A stretch of 64,000 nt of DNA, taken from assembly GCF_001874525.1 (NCBI RefSeq), contig NZ_LKAQ01000004.1:434001-498000 (forward strand), written 5' to 3'. Below are positions 17,892 to 26,201 of this stretch, piece by piece. Within the stretch, counting starts at the first letter, position 1, and every line of letters begins with the position of its first letter. Source of the stretch: Pseudodesulfovibrio hydrargyri. GTDB taxonomy: Bacteria > Desulfobacterota > Desulfovibrionia > Desulfovibrionales > Desulfovibrionaceae. The notes under the pieces are model-generated. The model saw only the letters and a program-made list of their open reading frames with translations, was not told the origin of the DNA and made no database searches. The translations under genes and the position numbers were made by a program.

Positions 17892-17908
17892 TTGGCACGG
17901 TCTATGCT
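17892..17908 (+). promoter_or_regulatory. Sigma-54 promoter of the NifX-like/mrp operon
   Basis: TTGGCACGGTCTATGCT has the invariant GG and GC exactly 10 bases apart and matches TGGCACG-N4-TTGCT at all but one position. It lies 52 bases before the ATG at 17960. The AT-rich stretch just upstream (17868-17891) suits looping or activator binding. Confidence 0.85.
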
Positions 17909-17959
17909 CAAAGCAGCATAACCGGTGCGGGTCCTGCCGGATTTTTTTGGAGAGAGACG

Positions 17960-18310
17960 ATGCGATCGGATTCCGCCAAGCTGATTTGCCTGGCGTGCTA
18001 CCAGGACCGACTGGCCTCCGTGTGCGAGAACGCGGACGGATACAAGCTATTTGAAATACGCGATCATAAATCTTACCCCGCAGGCCTCCTATCCCTTCCC
18101 TCAAAGGACCCTATGGACAGGACATCCGCCATATTGGCCTGCGGGGTAACCTTTTTTCTGTGCGGCGCCATCTGCAACCGCACCCGCAACGCCCTGGAAC
18201 GGGCCGGGGTCACTGTCATCCCCTGGCTGACCGGCACCGAGGGGCAGGTGCTGGATGGATTCCTACACGACAGACTGGCCGATCTGGCCATGCCCGGGGC
18301 CGCGGTTTGA
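17960..18310 (+). CDS. NifX/ORP-superfamily small protein (Fe-Mo cofactor carrier-like)
   Basis: 116 residues. The C-terminal half, CGAICNRTRNALERAG followed by VIPWLTGT and LAMPG, fits the dinitrogenase iron-molybdenum-cofactor family (NifX, NifY, orange protein). In that family such domains bind Mo/Cu or Fe-Mo clusters. The N-terminal half has the pair CLAC and a later C near residue 22, so metal binding is plausible. It is first behind the sigma-54 promoter and 111 bases ahead of mrp. D. vulgaris has a comparable small gene next to its orp/mrp genes; no full orp gene is seen here. Ribosome site GGAGAGA lies 8 bases upstream. Confidence 0.8.
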   Translation: MRSDSAKLICLACYQDRLASVCENADGYKLFEIRDHKSYPAGLLSLPSKDPMDRTSAILACGVTFFLCGAICNRTRNALERAGVTVIPWLTGTEGQVLDGFLHDRLADLAMPGAAV

Positions 18311-18327
18311 CATTTCCCCCACTGTGG

Positions 18328-18406
18328 TTATCTCTCTGTAACCCGGCCGCGGCCGTTCGCCGGCCGGGTTCTACGTGTACTTCTAAGGCGGCTACGGGTC
18401 GCCGTT
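18328..18406 (+). promoter_or_regulatory. Intercistronic hairpins between the NifX-like gene and mrp
   Basis: AACCCGGCC...GGCCGGGTT (about 18340-18372) and GGCG...CGCC followed by GTTTTT (about 18387-18409) are two stem-loops before the mrp ribosome site. They look like RNA-processing or partial-termination signals rather than full terminators. Confidence 0.45.
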
Positions 18407-18421
18407 TTTCAGGAGAATCAT

Positions 18422-19297
18422 ATGAGTGGTTGTGAAGGATGTGCGTCCGCCTCGCCTGACGGAACCTGCACCAGCGCCACGGGTTGCGACAAGCCCGAAG
18501 ATCAGAAACTGCAAAAGACCCTGAGCCGCATCAAACACAAGATCGTGGTCATGTCCGGCAAGGGCGGCGTGGGCAAGTCCACCGTGGCCGCCAACATCGC
18601 CGTGGCCCTGTCCCTGGCCGGCAAGAAGGTCGGCCTGCTCGACGTGGACGTGCACGGCCCGAGCGTGCCCCGCCTGCTCTCCCTCAAGGGCCAGCAGCCC
18701 CACATCGGCGACGAGGTCATGGAACCCGTGCCGTGGAGCAAGAACCTGTCCGTCATGTCCCTGGGCTTTCTGCTTCAGGACGACCGCCAGGCGGTGATCT
18801 GGCGCGGCCCGGTCAAGATCGGCCTTATCAAGCAATTCGTCGAGGACGTCATGTGGGGCGACCTCGACTACCTCATCGTCGACTGCCCCCCGGGCACCGG
18901 CGACGAGCCCCTGTCCACCCTGCAGACGCTGGGACCCACCGCCATGGCCGTCATCGTCACCACCCCCCAGGGCGTGGCCATCGACGACGTGCGCCGGTCC
19001 GTGTCCTTTGTCGGCGAGGTCGGCAACCGCGTGCTCGGCATCGTCGAAAACATGTCCGGCTTCGCCTGCCCCGACTGCGGCAAGGTGCACCAGATCTTCA
19101 AGTCCGGCGGCGGCGAGGAACTCGCCAAGGAATCCGGCGTCCAGTTCCTCGGCCGCATCCCCCTGGACCCGGCCGTGGCCGACTCGGGCGACGAAGGCTA
19201 CCCGTTCATGAAGGTCCACCGCGATACCGCCACCGGCAAGGCCATGGAACAGGTCATCGCCCCCATCCTCGCCCTCCCCGACCCGCCCAAGGCGTAA
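18422..19297 (+). CDS. mrp: Mrp/NBP35-family Fe-S cluster carrier ATPase
   Basis: Deviant-Walker ATPase that carries Fe-S clusters or acts in ORP-type complexes. The P-loop is SGKGGVGKST (about 45-54), with DVDVHGPS and DCPPGTGDE following. A C-terminal pair CPDC (about 217-220) is the usual cluster-bridging site. The N-terminus adds four cysteines, C4, C7, C16 and C22, recalling the N-terminal ferredoxin-like motif of NBP35, though spaced differently. Length is 291. AGGAG stands six bases before the ATG. It is cotranscribed with the NifX-like gene from the sigma-54 promoter. Confidence 0.93.
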   Translation: MSGCEGCASASPDGTCTSATGCDKPEDQKLQKTLSRIKHKIVVMSGKGGVGKSTVAANIAVALSLAGKKVGLLDVDVHGPSVPRLLSLKGQQPHIGDEVMEPVPWSKNLSVMSLGFLLQDDRQAVIWRGPVKIGLIKQFVEDVMWGDLDYLIVDCPPGTGDEPLSTLQTLGPTAMAVIVTTPQGVAIDDVRRSVSFVGEVGNRVLGIVENMSGFACPDCGKVHQIFKSGGGEELAKESGVQFLGRIPLDPAVADSGDEGYPFMKVHRDTATGKAMEQVIAPILALPDPPKA

Positions 19298-19315
19298 CCG
19301 GGAAACCGTAATACC

Positions 19316-19354
19316 AAAAGGCCGGGCATGCGACGCATGCCCGGTCTTTTTTTA
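19316..19354 (+). terminator. Terminator of the NifX-like/mrp operon
   Basis: Stem CCGGGCATG...CATGCCCGG, followed by TTTTTTT, about 20 bases after the mrp stop. The next 290 bases (19355-19644) hold no gene that I can support. Confidence 0.92.
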
Positions 19355-19644
19355 CCGCCCCGGTCCATTCCCCGTCGCCCCGCCCGCTTCGGGTAGCCCC
19401 CCCGCCTCGATTTTTTTCTTTCTCTCCATTCTCGCACAACGAATTATCTTTTCATGACAATACGGATTTCGGAGCGCGTGCTGTCCGCCATGCCAAGCGT
19501 GACGCCCGGCGTCGCCCCCCTGTGCGGTCAGGCCCGCCCTGGGATGACCGTTCCTTTTTTTCCACACGGGAACACAACAATTCCTCCTCCCCGATGGAGC
19601 TGTCGCCCGACCCGTGATAGACTCGGGGAAAAAGGAGCGAACCT

Positions 19645-20439
19645 ATGCTTATTACGCTTGAAGGAAAGAAAGCCCTGGTCACCGCCTCTTCCGGCGGGAT
19701 CGGATACGCCATAGCCAAGGGACTGGCCGAGAGCGGCGCAACCGTGATTATCAACGGGCGCAGCGAACAAAGCGTCCTTGCGGCAAAGGAGAGAATGTCG
19801 GCCGAACTGCCCGTGGCGTCGTTGCTGACGGCCGCCGCCGACCTCTCCGACGCGGCGGGGTGCGCCAGGTTGTTCCGCGCCGTGCCCGAGCTGGATATTC
19901 TGGTGAACAACGCCGGAATTTACGGCCCCGGCGATTTCTTCGAAACCGGCGACGAGGTCTGGGACGCCCACTGGCAGACGAACGTCATGTCGGGCGTCCG
20001 CCTCTCCCGCGCCTACCTCCCGGCCATGCGGGACAAGGGCTGGGGGCGCATCGTGTTCATCTCCTCGGAGTCCGCCCGCAACATCCCCTCGGACATGATC
20101 CACTACGGCGTCTCCAAGACGGCGTTGCTGGCCCTCTCGCGGGGCATCGCCAAACGCGTGGCCGGAAGCGGCGTCACCGTGAACGCGGTATTGCCCGGCC
20201 CGACACTCTCCGACGGCTTCGCGGCCCTGGTGGCCGACGAGATGGCCCGCACGGGCAAGAGCCTGGAGCAGATCGGGCGGGAATTCGTGCAGGCGCATCG
20301 TTCAAGCTCGGTCATCGGCCGCGCCGCGCGCGTGGAGGAAGTGGCCAGCATGGTCGTCTACGTTTGCTCGGAACAGGCCTCGGCCACCAGCGGAGCCGCC
20401 CTGCGCGTGGACGGCGGGGTCGTGGACGACATCGTATAA
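19645..20439 (+). CDS. Short-chain dehydrogenase/reductase (SDR) family oxidoreductase
   Basis: Classical SDR, 264 residues, NAD(P)H dependent. The cofactor loop is TASSGGIGYAIA (about 12-23), NNAG stands at about 90, and the catalytic serine (ISSES) and YGVSK complete the triad. R near residue 39 (NGRSEQ) hints at NADPH. The insertion near residues 190-215 (ALVADEMARTGKSLEQIG) is the substrate-binding flap seen in this subgroup. GGAGCG lies before the ATG. It is a single gene facing the HD-GYP operon. Substrate unknown. Confidence 0.9.
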   Translation: MLITLEGKKALVTASSGGIGYAIAKGLAESGATVIINGRSEQSVLAAKERMSAELPVASLLTAAADLSDAAGCARLFRAVPELDILVNNAGIYGPGDFFETGDEVWDAHWQTNVMSGVRLSRAYLPAMRDKGWGRIVFISSESARNIPSDMIHYGVSKTALLALSRGIAKRVAGSGVTVNAVLPGPTLSDGFAALVADEMARTGKSLEQIGREFVQAHRSSSVIGRAARVEEVASMVVYVCSEQASATSGAALRVDGGVVDDIV

Positions 20440-20491
20440 GGAAACGAGGACCATCTCCCTTGCCGGGAACGGGCGGCGGGGATATCCCCCG

Positions 20492-21172
20492 CTACCCGCA
20501 CTCGGCGGGGCTGACGAACCGAAGGATCCTGCCGGACGCGCGGCGGAAGGCGGCCACCACCCCGGGGTCGAACTGGGTGCCCGCGCCGCGTTCTATTTCG
20601 CGGCAGGCGCGGTCGATGTCGAGGGCGGCGCGGTAGGGACGGTTCTGGAGCATGGCGGACAGGGAGTCGGCCACGCTGATGATACGCGCGCCGAGGGGGA
20701 TGCCCGCGCCTGTCAGGCCGTGGGGATAGCCGGTGCCGTCCCAGCGCTCGTGGTGATGCAGGACCATGTCGACCACGCCGAGCCGGTTGAGGGCGGCCAC
20801 GGGTTCGAGAATGGCGGCCCCCGCCTCGGGGTGCCGACGCACGGCCCGCCATTCGGCGGCGGTCAGGGGGCCCTGTTTCTTGAGCACCGAATCGGGCACG
20901 CCGATCTTGCCGATGTCATGGAGGTGTCCGGCCACGTGGATGACGGCGGCCTGGCTCGGGGTCAGGCCCATGGCCAGAGCCAGGGCGCGGGCGGCCTCGG
21001 CCACCTCGTCCGAATGCATGGAGGTGTGCGGGTCCTTGGCGTCGATGGCGTTGCCCAGGGACTCGGCGAACTGGTGCAGGGCCGTGGTCACGAAATGGGT
21101 CTGGTCCGGGCTGGCCGGAGACGGCCCCGGCAGGGGAGGAAGGGCTGCCGGGGCCGTGCGGGAAGGGTTCAT
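20492..21172 (-). CDS. HD-GYP domain protein, probable cyclic-di-GMP phosphodiesterase
   Basis: 226 residues, almost entirely an HD-GYP domain. HLHDIGKIG supplies the HD metal ligands, HHHERWDGTGYP is the HHExxDGxGYP signature, and later IISVADSLSAM fits the family. There is no receiver or membrane segment, so it is cytosolic and its activity must be set by expression or a partner. The ATG is 2 bases after the stop of the TPR gene, indicating translational coupling. The shared promoter carries a Fur-type box, an unusual control for c-di-GMP turnover. Confidence 0.92.
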   Translation of the reverse strand: MNPSRTAPAALPPLPGPSPASPDQTHFVTTALHQFAESLGNAIDAKDPHTSMHSDEVAEAARALALAMGLTPSQAAVIHVAGHLHDIGKIGVPDSVLKKQGPLTAAEWRAVRRHPEAGAAILEPVAALNRLGVVDMVLHHHERWDGTGYPHGLTGAGIPLGARIISVADSLSAMLQNRPYRAALDIDRACREIERGAGTQFDPGVVAAFRRASGRILRFVSPAECG

Positions 21173-21174
21173 GG

Positions 21175-21498
21175 CTAGGCTGCCCTGCCTTTGGCCAGGA
21201 CGGTCAGGGAATCGAGATTGCGCATGATCAGCCGGTGCAGGACGTTGTCCTCGCCGCCGCCTTCCACCGCGCGCCCGGCCGCGATGCGGAAGCTGACGCG
21301 GGCCTCCTCGTATTTGCCGGACATCTGGTAGACCAGGGCCATGTTGTTGCGCACCTTGGCCTCGTGCAGGGGCGAATTCATGGCCCGGGCCAGGCTGTCG
21401 GCCTGGGTCAGCTGGAACAGGGCGTCGCCGGGACGGCCTTCGTTGCAGGCGCGCATGCCTTCGCGGTTGAGCATGCCGAGTTTCTTGAGGTCGCTCAT
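21175..21498 (-). CDS. Small TPR-repeat protein
   Basis: 107 residues that read as about two and a half tetratricopeptide-like helix pairs (for example LNREGMRACNEGRPGDALFQ and NNMALVYQMSGKYEEARVSF). TPR proteins are usually docking partners, and its coupling to the HD-GYP gene suggests that it tethers or regulates the phosphodiesterase; this is inference. GGAGAAG precedes the ATG. It is first in the operon. Confidence 0.82.
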   Translation of the reverse strand: MSDLKKLGMLNREGMRACNEGRPGDALFQLTQADSLARAMNSPLHEAKVRNNMALVYQMSGKYEEARVSFRIAAGRAVEGGGEDNVLHRLIMRNLDSLTVLAKGRAA

Positions 21499-21627
21499 GG
21501 ACTTCTCCTAGGGTTGGATGTTTTCCGGCCGCCCGAAGGCGGACCGGCCGGTACATCGGCCCGGATTCGAAGCATGGCGCCCGCCCCTTGGCGCGAATAC
21601 TGTGGTCGGTGCGATTGGCATGGAGAG

Positions 21628-21656
21628 ACAATATTGAAAACGATTTTCATTTTCAA
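21628..21656 (-). promoter_or_regulatory. Promoter of the TPR/HD-GYP operon overlapped by a Fur box
   Basis: Minus strand TTGAAA (21651-21656) and TATTGT (21628-21633) are exactly 17 bases apart. The spacer and -35 contain TGAAAACGATTTTCA (21635-21649), a 7-1-7 inverted repeat with one mismatch, continued by TTTTCAA. This closely fits Fur sites reported for Desulfovibrio (TGAAAATnATTTTCA). Fur-iron would block this promoter. A target on the plus strand (the lipoprotein gene) cannot be excluded. Confidence 0.75.
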
Positions 21657-21753
21657 GATATTTCTGCATTAATTTTCAGCCCTGCGGAAAGCGGCCCGAC
21701 ACGCTGGCGCGCCGGGGGGAAATTGCGTAGGATGCCGGAAACATGGAGTCGCC

Positions 21754-22209
21754 ATGCACCGCATACGCCTGCTTACCGCCCCGGCCCTGTCGGCCGTTGT
21801 CCTGATCCTGGCCGCCCTGGGCGGCTGCACGGCCGCCTCGTCCGAAAAGACGGCCGAGCCCGTCGCCCGGCCCAATGCCACGGCCGCGCTCAAGGTCTCG
21901 GTCTCCTATCGCGAGCGCATGCTCCTGCCGCCGGGCTGTACCCTGTTCCTGGAGCTCAAGAACATCTCCCAGCTCAATCCGGAGGACAACGGCGTGGCCG
22001 ACGCCTTCATCCCGGTCAAGGCCGCCCCGCCCTTCAAGGCGGTCATCCGGTACGACCCGGACAGGATCATCGAGCGGCTGCACTACGCGGTCTCGGCCCG
22101 CATAGAACTCAAGGGCCAGGTCTTCTTTACCGGGTCCGCGCGCATCGATCCCCTGTCCTGGCCCGAGGGCAAGACCCTGGAGATCGAGGCGGCCATGGTC
22201 AAGCGCTAG
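21754..22209 (+). CDS. YscW/YbaY-type lipoprotein
   Basis: 151 residues. Signal peptide with lipobox LAALGGC, so the mature protein starts at Cys25 and is lipid-anchored. After a low-complexity linker the body (about 45-150) follows the YscW/YbaY pattern: VSVSYRERMLLPPGCTLFLEL, with later strands IRYDPDRI and YAVSARIELKGQ. These small beta-rich lipoproteins are found as secretin pilotins (YscW) or as single envelope proteins (YbaY). No secretion genes are nearby, so the YbaY type fits better. It has its own terminator. Confidence 0.85.
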   Translation: MHRIRLLTAPALSAVVLILAALGGCTAASSEKTAEPVARPNATAALKVSVSYRERMLLPPGCTLFLELKNISQLNPEDNGVADAFIPVKAAPPFKAVIRYDPDRIIERLHYAVSARIELKGQVFFTGSARIDPLSWPEGKTLEIEAAMVKR

Positions 22210-22235
22210 CTCCCGGACAACACCACGGACGCGAA

Positions 22236-22266
22236 AAGGCCCGGCGCATGGCGTCGGGCCTTTTTT
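22236..22266 (+). terminator. Terminator of the YscW-type lipoprotein gene
   Basis: Stem AAGGCCCGGCGC with an ATG loop and one G-U pair, followed by TTTTTTG. Confidence 0.88.
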
Positions 22267-22299
22267 GTTTCCGCTGGTCGGCGCGCCGCGCCGGTCGGA

Positions 22300-22974
22300 C
22301 TATCGGGCGATCATGGAGCGCAGCAGCTCGGCGCAGTTCTCGGTGTTGTGCCCCATGTTGTCGAGGCAGTCCACGAAGTGCAGGAGCTGATAGATGTCCT
22401 TGAAATCGATGTCCTTGTCGTAAATTTTCGTCTGCAGGTCGTTCTTGCGGCGGCGGACCTCGTCACGCTCGCGGCGGACCTTGCGGAAGCACTCCTTGGT
22501 GCCCTCGCGGTCCAGGGACTCGCCGCCCAGCAACCCGATGGTGGACTTGAGCGCCGGGCCGAGAAGCACGGTGCACTTGGCCACGGAATCCAGGAGGTAG
22601 ATCATGTCCTTCTGAATGTCCTCGGGGATGGCCACCGGACGCATGGCCAGCCAGTGCAGGGCGTCCTGGGCCGCGTCCAGCACGTTGTCCTGGCTCTTGG
22701 TGTAGGACAGGAACAGGTGCTTCTCCACGGCCATGAACAAGCCCTTGGGCAGGTGGTTGCGGATGTTGCGCTTGATGGAGTCGGCGTGGTTCTCGATCTC
22801 GTCCACGGCCTTGGTCAGCTCCTTGAACTCGCGGCACACCCCGCCGGACACGTAGCACTCAAGGGATTCGTCGATGGCGGCGATGCACTCGGCGATCTTG
22901 TCGTAGTGCTCGACCAGCCCGTCCATGGGGGAGCGGTTGCCGAGCAGACCGAAGAAGGGAATTCTCAATGTCAT
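22300..22974 (-). CDS. DUF47/PhoU-like protein (Pit accessory factor)
   Basis: 224-residue all-helical protein of the DUF47 family, structurally related to PhoU. Such genes usually lie beside pit genes and modulate low-affinity phosphate uptake. Acidic/histidine helix motifs of the family are visible, for example EIENHADSIKRN and LLHFVDCLDNMGHNTENCAE. The start at 22974 is chosen for GAGG seven bases upstream; longer in-frame options run into the pit gene. It is the last gene of the kinase-pit-DUF47 operon. Confidence 0.92.
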   Translation of the reverse strand: MTLRIPFFGLLGNRSPMDGLVEHYDKIAECIAAIDESLECYVSGGVCREFKELTKAVDEIENHADSIKRNIRNHLPKGLFMAVEKHLFLSYTKSQDNVLDAAQDALHWLAMRPVAIPEDIQKDMIYLLDSVAKCTVLLGPALKSTIGLLGGESLDREGTKECFRKVRRERDEVRRRKNDLQTKIYDKDIDFKDIYQLLHFVDCLDNMGHNTENCAELLRSMIAR

Positions 22975-23018
22975 ATGGTGACCTCTACTAAAAAGGGTTG
23001 TTGCAATTTCGTTGTAAC

Positions 23019-24257
23019 CTAGCCGTAACACAACCATTTGAGCAGCACAAAGATAACAATGCTGGTCAGGGCCGCGATGGGGACGGTTGCCACCCAGTAG
23101 GCCACGATGCGCAGCAGGACCCGGAAGTCCACTGCCGAAAAACCGCGCGCCAGGCCCACGCCGACCACACCGCCCACGGCCGCGTGCGTGGTCGACACCG
23201 GCAGGCCGAGATTGGAGGCGACCAATACGGTGGACGCGGCCCCGAAGTCAACGGCAAAACCGCGCGTGTTGGTCAAGGTCGTGATCTTCTCGCCCACGGT
23301 GGCCATGACCTTGTGCCCGAGCACGGCGATGCCCACGGCGATGCCCAGGCCGCCCAGGACGAGCATGGGCCAGGGGACCTCGGCCTTGGCCAGGAGCATG
23401 TGTTCCTTGGCGATGAGGTAGATGGCCGCCACCGGGCCGATGGCGTTGGCCACGTCGTTGGCGCCCTGGGACAGGGCCACGTAGCAGGACGTGCCGACCT
23501 GCATCTTGCGGAAGATCCGCTCCACGCCCTCCGCGCCCTCCTCCTCGTCCAGCACGAACCGGGCCACGAAGCGGCGGGCCGCGGCCCAGGCCGCGAAGGA
23601 CAAAGCCGCGGCGATGCCCAGCGAGGTCAGCCAGTGCAGGCCGAGCGCCTTGCCCGCCGGGGTCTTGTACAGGAAGGACAGGGAGATCATGGACAGGGTC
23701 ACGGCCACCCAGATGGGCGCCCATTTCTTGGCCTGTTGGATGAAGTGGCGCTGGAACAGGATGTAGCGCCGGATGTGCGTGAAAATGAAATAGGCGATGC
23801 CCGCGGCGAAAAACGGGGAGATGATCCAAGACAGGACGATGCCGCCCATCTTGAGCCAGTTGACCACGTCCGGGCCGCCCGCCACAAGGCCGAACCCGGT
23901 GATGGCCCCGACGATGGAGTGCGTGGACGATACCGGCAGCGAGGTCAGCGTGGCCACCAGGACCCACAGTCCGGCGGCCAGCAGCGAGGCGAACATGCCG
24001 ATCATGATCAGCTTTGGATCGGCGATGACCTCGGGGTTGATGATCCCCTTGCTGATGGTTGCGGTCACATGGGAGCCGAGGAAGACCGCGCCCACGAAGT
24101 TCAGGATGCCCGCGATGAACACGGCCTGCTTGACCGTGATGGCCCTGGCCCCCACGGCCGAGGCCATGGAGTTGGCCACGTCGTTGGCCCCCAGGTTGAA
24201 CGCCATGAGGAACCCGGCCCCCACGGACATGTATAGAAACAGATCGTAAATATCCAT
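23019..24257 (-). CDS. pit: Inorganic phosphate transporter, Pit family
   Basis: Proton- or sodium-coupled uptake of phosphate (as metal phosphate in many Pit proteins). 412 residues with about ten membrane spans. The duplicated signature is clear: GANDVANSMASAVG (about 24-37) and GANDVANAIG (about 265-274), each paired with a PVSSTHSIVG or PVSTTHAAVG loop. It lies between a PhoR-like kinase upstream and the DUF47 gene downstream, so its expression probably follows phosphate starvation. Ribosome site GAGGG is 8 bases ahead of the ATG. Confidence 0.96.
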   Translation of the reverse strand: MDIYDLFLYMSVGAGFLMAFNLGANDVANSMASAVGARAITVKQAVFIAGILNFVGAVFLGSHVTATISKGIINPEVIADPKLIMIGMFASLLAAGLWVLVATLTSLPVSSTHSIVGAITGFGLVAGGPDVVNWLKMGGIVLSWIISPFFAAGIAYFIFTHIRRYILFQRHFIQQAKKWAPIWVAVTLSMISLSFLYKTPAGKALGLHWLTSLGIAAALSFAAWAAARRFVARFVLDEEEGAEGVERIFRKMQVGTSCYVALSQGANDVANAIGPVAAIYLIAKEHMLLAKAEVPWPMLVLGGLGIAVGIAVLGHKVMATVGEKITTLTNTRGFAVDFGAASTVLVASNLGLPVSTTHAAVGGVVGVGLARGFSAVDFRVLLRIVAYWVATVPIAALTSIVIFVLLKWLCYG

Positions 24258-24297
24258 CGTGTCGACCCTCTTTCGAGGGAATTGGTTAGAAGGTTGC

Positions 24298-26091
24298 CTA
24301 CAGAGCCGTTTCCCCCGGCTTGTTCAGGCGGAAGCAGAAGCGCGCTCCCCGCACGTCCTCGCCGTAGCCGTCGTGCCAGATGTCGCCGCCCAGGTTCTTG
24401 ACGATGCGGCGGCAGATGGCCAGGCCCAGCCCGGCGCTGCCCGACCCGTCGATGGTGTTCTCGTCCACGCGGTAGAACCGCTCGAACACCTTGGTGGAGT
24501 GCTCCCTGGAGATGCCCGGCCCCTGGTCCTCCACGCAGAAGACGATGGATTCGCCGTCGTCCTCGGCGCTGACCGTGATGACCCCGTTCTCGGGGCTGTA
24601 TTTGACCGCGTTGTTGAGCAGGTTGTGGAAGACGTGCAGCAGCCCGTCGGTCTCGCCCATGACCATCATCTCGTCCTCCGGTGTCCGGGTGCGGAAGGTG
24701 ATCCCCCGCTCCCCGGCCCACACGGCCAGGTCGTCGATGGCCCGGGAGAGGTGCTCGCGGCCGGACAGGGGGGCCAGCTTGACCCGTTTGCCCGCCTGCT
24801 CGGACTTGGCCAGGGCCAGCATGCTGGAAATGACCTTGTCCATGTGGTCCGCGTTCTTGAGCACGGTCTCCAGAAATTTGCGCGCCGCCTCGGGGTCGCT
24901 GGGCGGCATGTCCAGCAGGGTCTCGGTATAGCCCTTGATGGAGGTCAGCGGTGTGCGCAGCTGGTGGGAGGCGTTGGCCACGAAGTCCTTGAGCCCCTTC
25001 TCGCTGCGCTTCATCTCGGTGACGTCGTAGAAGACCAGGATGACCTTGCGCACCCCGTTCTGGTCCAGGAACCGCTCGGCCGTGACCTCGATGGTCCGCG
25101 TGTCCATGATGTCGATCTGGATGGACCGCGCCCCGGCCTCGGGTTCGGCGATGACCTGGTCCACCAGGTCCTGGATCTCGAAGCGGCGGATGACCTCGAT
25201 GGGCGAGCGGCCCACGGTGGTGGAGGGCAGGTTGAACATCTCGTCCAGGGCCGCGTTGAAGGATTCGATGCGCCCGTGGGCGTCCAGGGTGAGCACGCCC
25301 TCGCGCATGCCGCCGAACACGGCCTGCAACTGGCCCTTCTGGTCCTGGATGAGTTCGATGCTGCGCTCGATGGACTGGGCCATGGCGTTGACCGACTGGG
25401 CCAGGGGCTTGAACTCGCCGCCGGGCAGGACGCGCAGCCTCTTGGAGTAGTCGCCCTCGCCGATGGACCGGGCCAGCTCGGAAAAGGCCCGGATGTCGCG
25501 GCCCATGTTATGGGACATGATCGCGCTCAGAAGCACGGCCACGGCCAGGGTGCCCAGGAAGAGCCAGATCAGGTTGGTGCGCAGCAGGTCGAGCCGGGCG
25601 CTGACGTGGGAGAACGGCACGGCCATGCGCAGGATGCCCGCGTTCACGGCGGGCACGCCCGGAAACTGCCGGGCCACGTAAAGCATGTCCTTGTCCAGCG
25701 TGTCGGAATGGCGCACGTTGACGCCCCAGCCGTCCTTGAGCGCGGACAGGACCTCGGGCCGGTGGCTGTGGTCGTCCATGGAGCCGAGGTCGCCGTAGGG
25801 CACCTCGGAGTCGGCCACGACCTTGCCGTTCACGATGTAGGTGATCCGGGAATTGAGCTTGAAGGCCAGCGCGTCCAGCCACTCCGCGAAATCCTGTTCG
25901 GACTCGAACAGGGAATGGTCGTGGATGAGCCACTCGATGGCTTCGATCTGGTGCCGCGTGCGGATCTCCGCCTCGGTGACCAGTTCGTCGCCCACGATGC
26001 TCGTGGAGTAGAAGAAGACCACTGCCATGGCCATGAGGAGCAGCCCCCAGGTCCACAGCAGTATCCGCATCTGAAAAGAGCGCAGTTTCAT
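24298..26091 (-). CDS. PhoR-like membrane sensor histidine kinase
   Basis: 597 residues. TM1 (about 9-29), a periplasmic sensor of about 140 residues, TM2 (about 172-192), HAMP (with MGRDIRAFSELARSIGEGD), PAS (about 255-360), HisKA with VANASHQLRTPLTSIKGY (phospho-His) and HATPase with NLLNNAVKYS, DQGPGIS and GSAGLGLAI. This is the PhoR/PnpS layout. No response regulator is adjacent; it is followed by pit and the DUF47 gene, so the partner PhoB is presumably elsewhere. The start at 26091 was chosen because the upstream in-frame stretch is promoter DNA. It is transcribed from a Pho-box promoter, giving positive feedback. Confidence 0.92.
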   Translation of the reverse strand: MKLRSFQMRILLWTWGLLLMAMAVVFFYSTSIVGDELVTEAEIRTRHQIEAIEWLIHDHSLFESEQDFAEWLDALAFKLNSRITYIVNGKVVADSEVPYGDLGSMDDHSHRPEVLSALKDGWGVNVRHSDTLDKDMLYVARQFPGVPAVNAGILRMAVPFSHVSARLDLLRTNLIWLFLGTLAVAVLLSAIMSHNMGRDIRAFSELARSIGEGDYSKRLRVLPGGEFKPLAQSVNAMAQSIERSIELIQDQKGQLQAVFGGMREGVLTLDAHGRIESFNAALDEMFNLPSTTVGRSPIEVIRRFEIQDLVDQVIAEPEAGARSIQIDIMDTRTIEVTAERFLDQNGVRKVILVFYDVTEMKRSEKGLKDFVANASHQLRTPLTSIKGYTETLLDMPPSDPEAARKFLETVLKNADHMDKVISSMLALAKSEQAGKRVKLAPLSGREHLSRAIDDLAVWAGERGITFRTRTPEDEMMVMGETDGLLHVFHNLLNNAVKYSPENGVITVSAEDDGESIVFCVEDQGPGISREHSTKVFERFYRVDENTIDGSGSAGLGLAICRRIVKNLGGDIWHDGYGEDVRGARFCFRLNKPGETAL

Positions 26092-26173
26092 TGCCCCGTC
26101 CTTGATGGCGCGTTCAGCGGTTACATTGTTGATCGACGAGATCAAGTACCTCTTTCGCCGAACGCGTGCGCTG

Positions 26174-26201
26174 TGTAACACAATCGTAACCGAATTGTAA
26201 T
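26174..26201 (+). promoter_or_regulatory. Second, opposed Pho-type array (three 11-base repeats)
   Basis: Plus strand TGTAAC (26174), CGTAAC (26185) and TGTAAT (26196) recur every 11 bases. They cover the -10 and predicted start of the minus-strand kinase promoter. They may be a PhoB repression site; no plus-strand gene follows. Confidence 0.55.
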
